Assembly (NCBI RefSeq): GCF_000626715.1
Contig: NZ_AQRA01000001.1
Location: 496,001 to 560,000 of the forward strand
DNA: 64,000 bases
Origin: Aquimarina atlantica
GTDB taxonomy: Bacteria > Bacteroidota > Bacteroidia > Flavobacteriales > Flavobacteriaceae
Direction: 5' to 3'
Of this stretch, positions 63,583-64,000 are shown piece by piece (position 1 is the first letter of the stretch; each line of letters begins with the position of its first letter). A program made the translations under genes and the position numbers. The notes under the pieces are model-generated. The model was not told where the DNA came from and made no database searches. It was given only the letters and a program-made list of their open reading frames with translations.

Positions 63583-64000
63583 CTAAGGTGTACAATTCAT
63601 AAAATTTGGTGTATTGAAAGTAGTAAGTGGTGAATTAGAAGCAAAATTATCACACAATATCACGTTGTTTACATTCCAACTTCCAATATCTTGATTAAAT
63701 AGTGTATCTCTAAACATAGAACCCATATTAGTCGCATTATTCACGTTCCAACTACTAATATCTTGATTAAATGAGGAATTTCTGAACATAGAGAACATAT
63801 TTACCACATTGCTTACATCCCAAGTATCAATATTTTGATTAAACGGAGTTCCTCTAAACATAGAACGCATATCGGTTACATTTTTTACATCCCAACTGCT
63901 GATGTCTTGGTTGAATGAAGAATTTCCAAACATAGAATCCATATTAGTTACATTACTGGTGTCCCAGGTATTAAAATTTCCATTAAGAAGGGTATTGACA
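63583..64000 (-). CDS. BspA-like repeat surface protein (partial, truncated by window end)
   Basis: Frame is open to the last base of the window, so only the C-terminal about 139 residues are seen. Built of repeats of about 24 residues, with the pattern MFxxxxFNQDISSWDVxNVTxM, at least four copies. These belong to the BspA/DUF285 leucine-rich-like family of surface proteins. The protein ends NFMNCTP at a TAG, with no type IX secretion C-terminal domain visible. Confidence 0.82.
   Translation of the reverse strand, partial: VNTLLNGNFNTWDTSNVTNMDSMFGNSSFNQDISSWDVKNVTDMRSMFRGTPFNQNIDTWDVSNVVNMFSMFRNSSFNQDISSWNVNNATNMGSMFRDTLFNQDIGSWNVNNVILCDNFASNSPLTTFNTPNFMNCTP

Overview
The window is AT-rich bacterial chromosome, almost certainly from a marine member of the Flavobacteriaceae (Bacteroidota). 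An Aquimarina- or Kordia-like genome fits, but the genus is a guess. The evidence is a TonB-receptor-like beta-barrel with an N-terminal carboxypeptidase-regulatory domain, three LytS/LytTR sensor-regulator pairs, a DUF5916 protein, an ABC permease fused to an M1 peptidase, BspA-type repeats, many SCK/SC lipoproteins, TAnnTTTG-like -7 boxes and few Shine-Dalgarno sites. I see no rRNA, tRNA, CRISPR array, transposase or integrase.

Layout. 1-9 kb: MFS carrier, LytS/LytTR pair, outer-membrane beta-barrel receptor, a GC-rich palindromic repeat island, small membrane protein, second LytS/LytTR pair. 9-16 kb: a secreted ankyrin-phosphatase fusion, then an ABC ATPase and a permease/M1-peptidase fusion. 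16-20 kb: patatin-like lipase with a small membrane partner, then three uncharacterised genes including an outer-membrane protein. 20-32 kb: oligopeptidase B-like S9 peptidase, third LytS/LytTR pair, NTF2-like and DUF5916 proteins, outer-membrane phospholipase A, Na+/H+ antiporter, WYL regulator, an AlkC/AlkD-like HEAT protein. 32-39.5 kb: a compact glycogen operon (glgA, glgC, glgB and a GH31 alpha-glucosidase). 39.5-43.3 kb: M48 lipoprotein protease, UMF1-type MFS protein, lipocalin-like lipoprotein, glycine-zipper/OmpA lipoprotein, with strong terminators between them.

43.3-51.1 kb is one co-directional ten-gene run: flavoprotein, methyltransferase, type III polyketide synthase, FabL-like enoyl reductase, small lipoprotein, FabZ-like dehydratase, HSL-type esterase, divergent FabF-like ketosynthase, dedicated acyl carrier protein and 4'-phosphopantetheinyl transferase. 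I read it as a biosynthetic cluster that builds its own ACP-bound acyl starter, cyclises it with the type III PKS, then methylates and oxidises it, giving an alkylpyrone-, alkylresorcinol- or quinone-like lipid.

51-55.7 kb holds YceI, a V8-like protease with a very acidic N-terminus and no signal peptide, two tiny companions (one a 52-residue basic peptide), a Bcr/CflA exporter and a DUF4251 lipoprotein. From 55.7 kb to the end every gene is on the minus strand. Gene blocks are separated by related long hairpin repeat units in one orientation: an RloA/RloB-type defence pair, two penicillin-binding-fold serine hydrolases with a split membrane AraC regulator, and a BspA-like surface protein cut by the window end. 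This cassette-like arrangement and the type III PKS cluster are the two most interesting parts.
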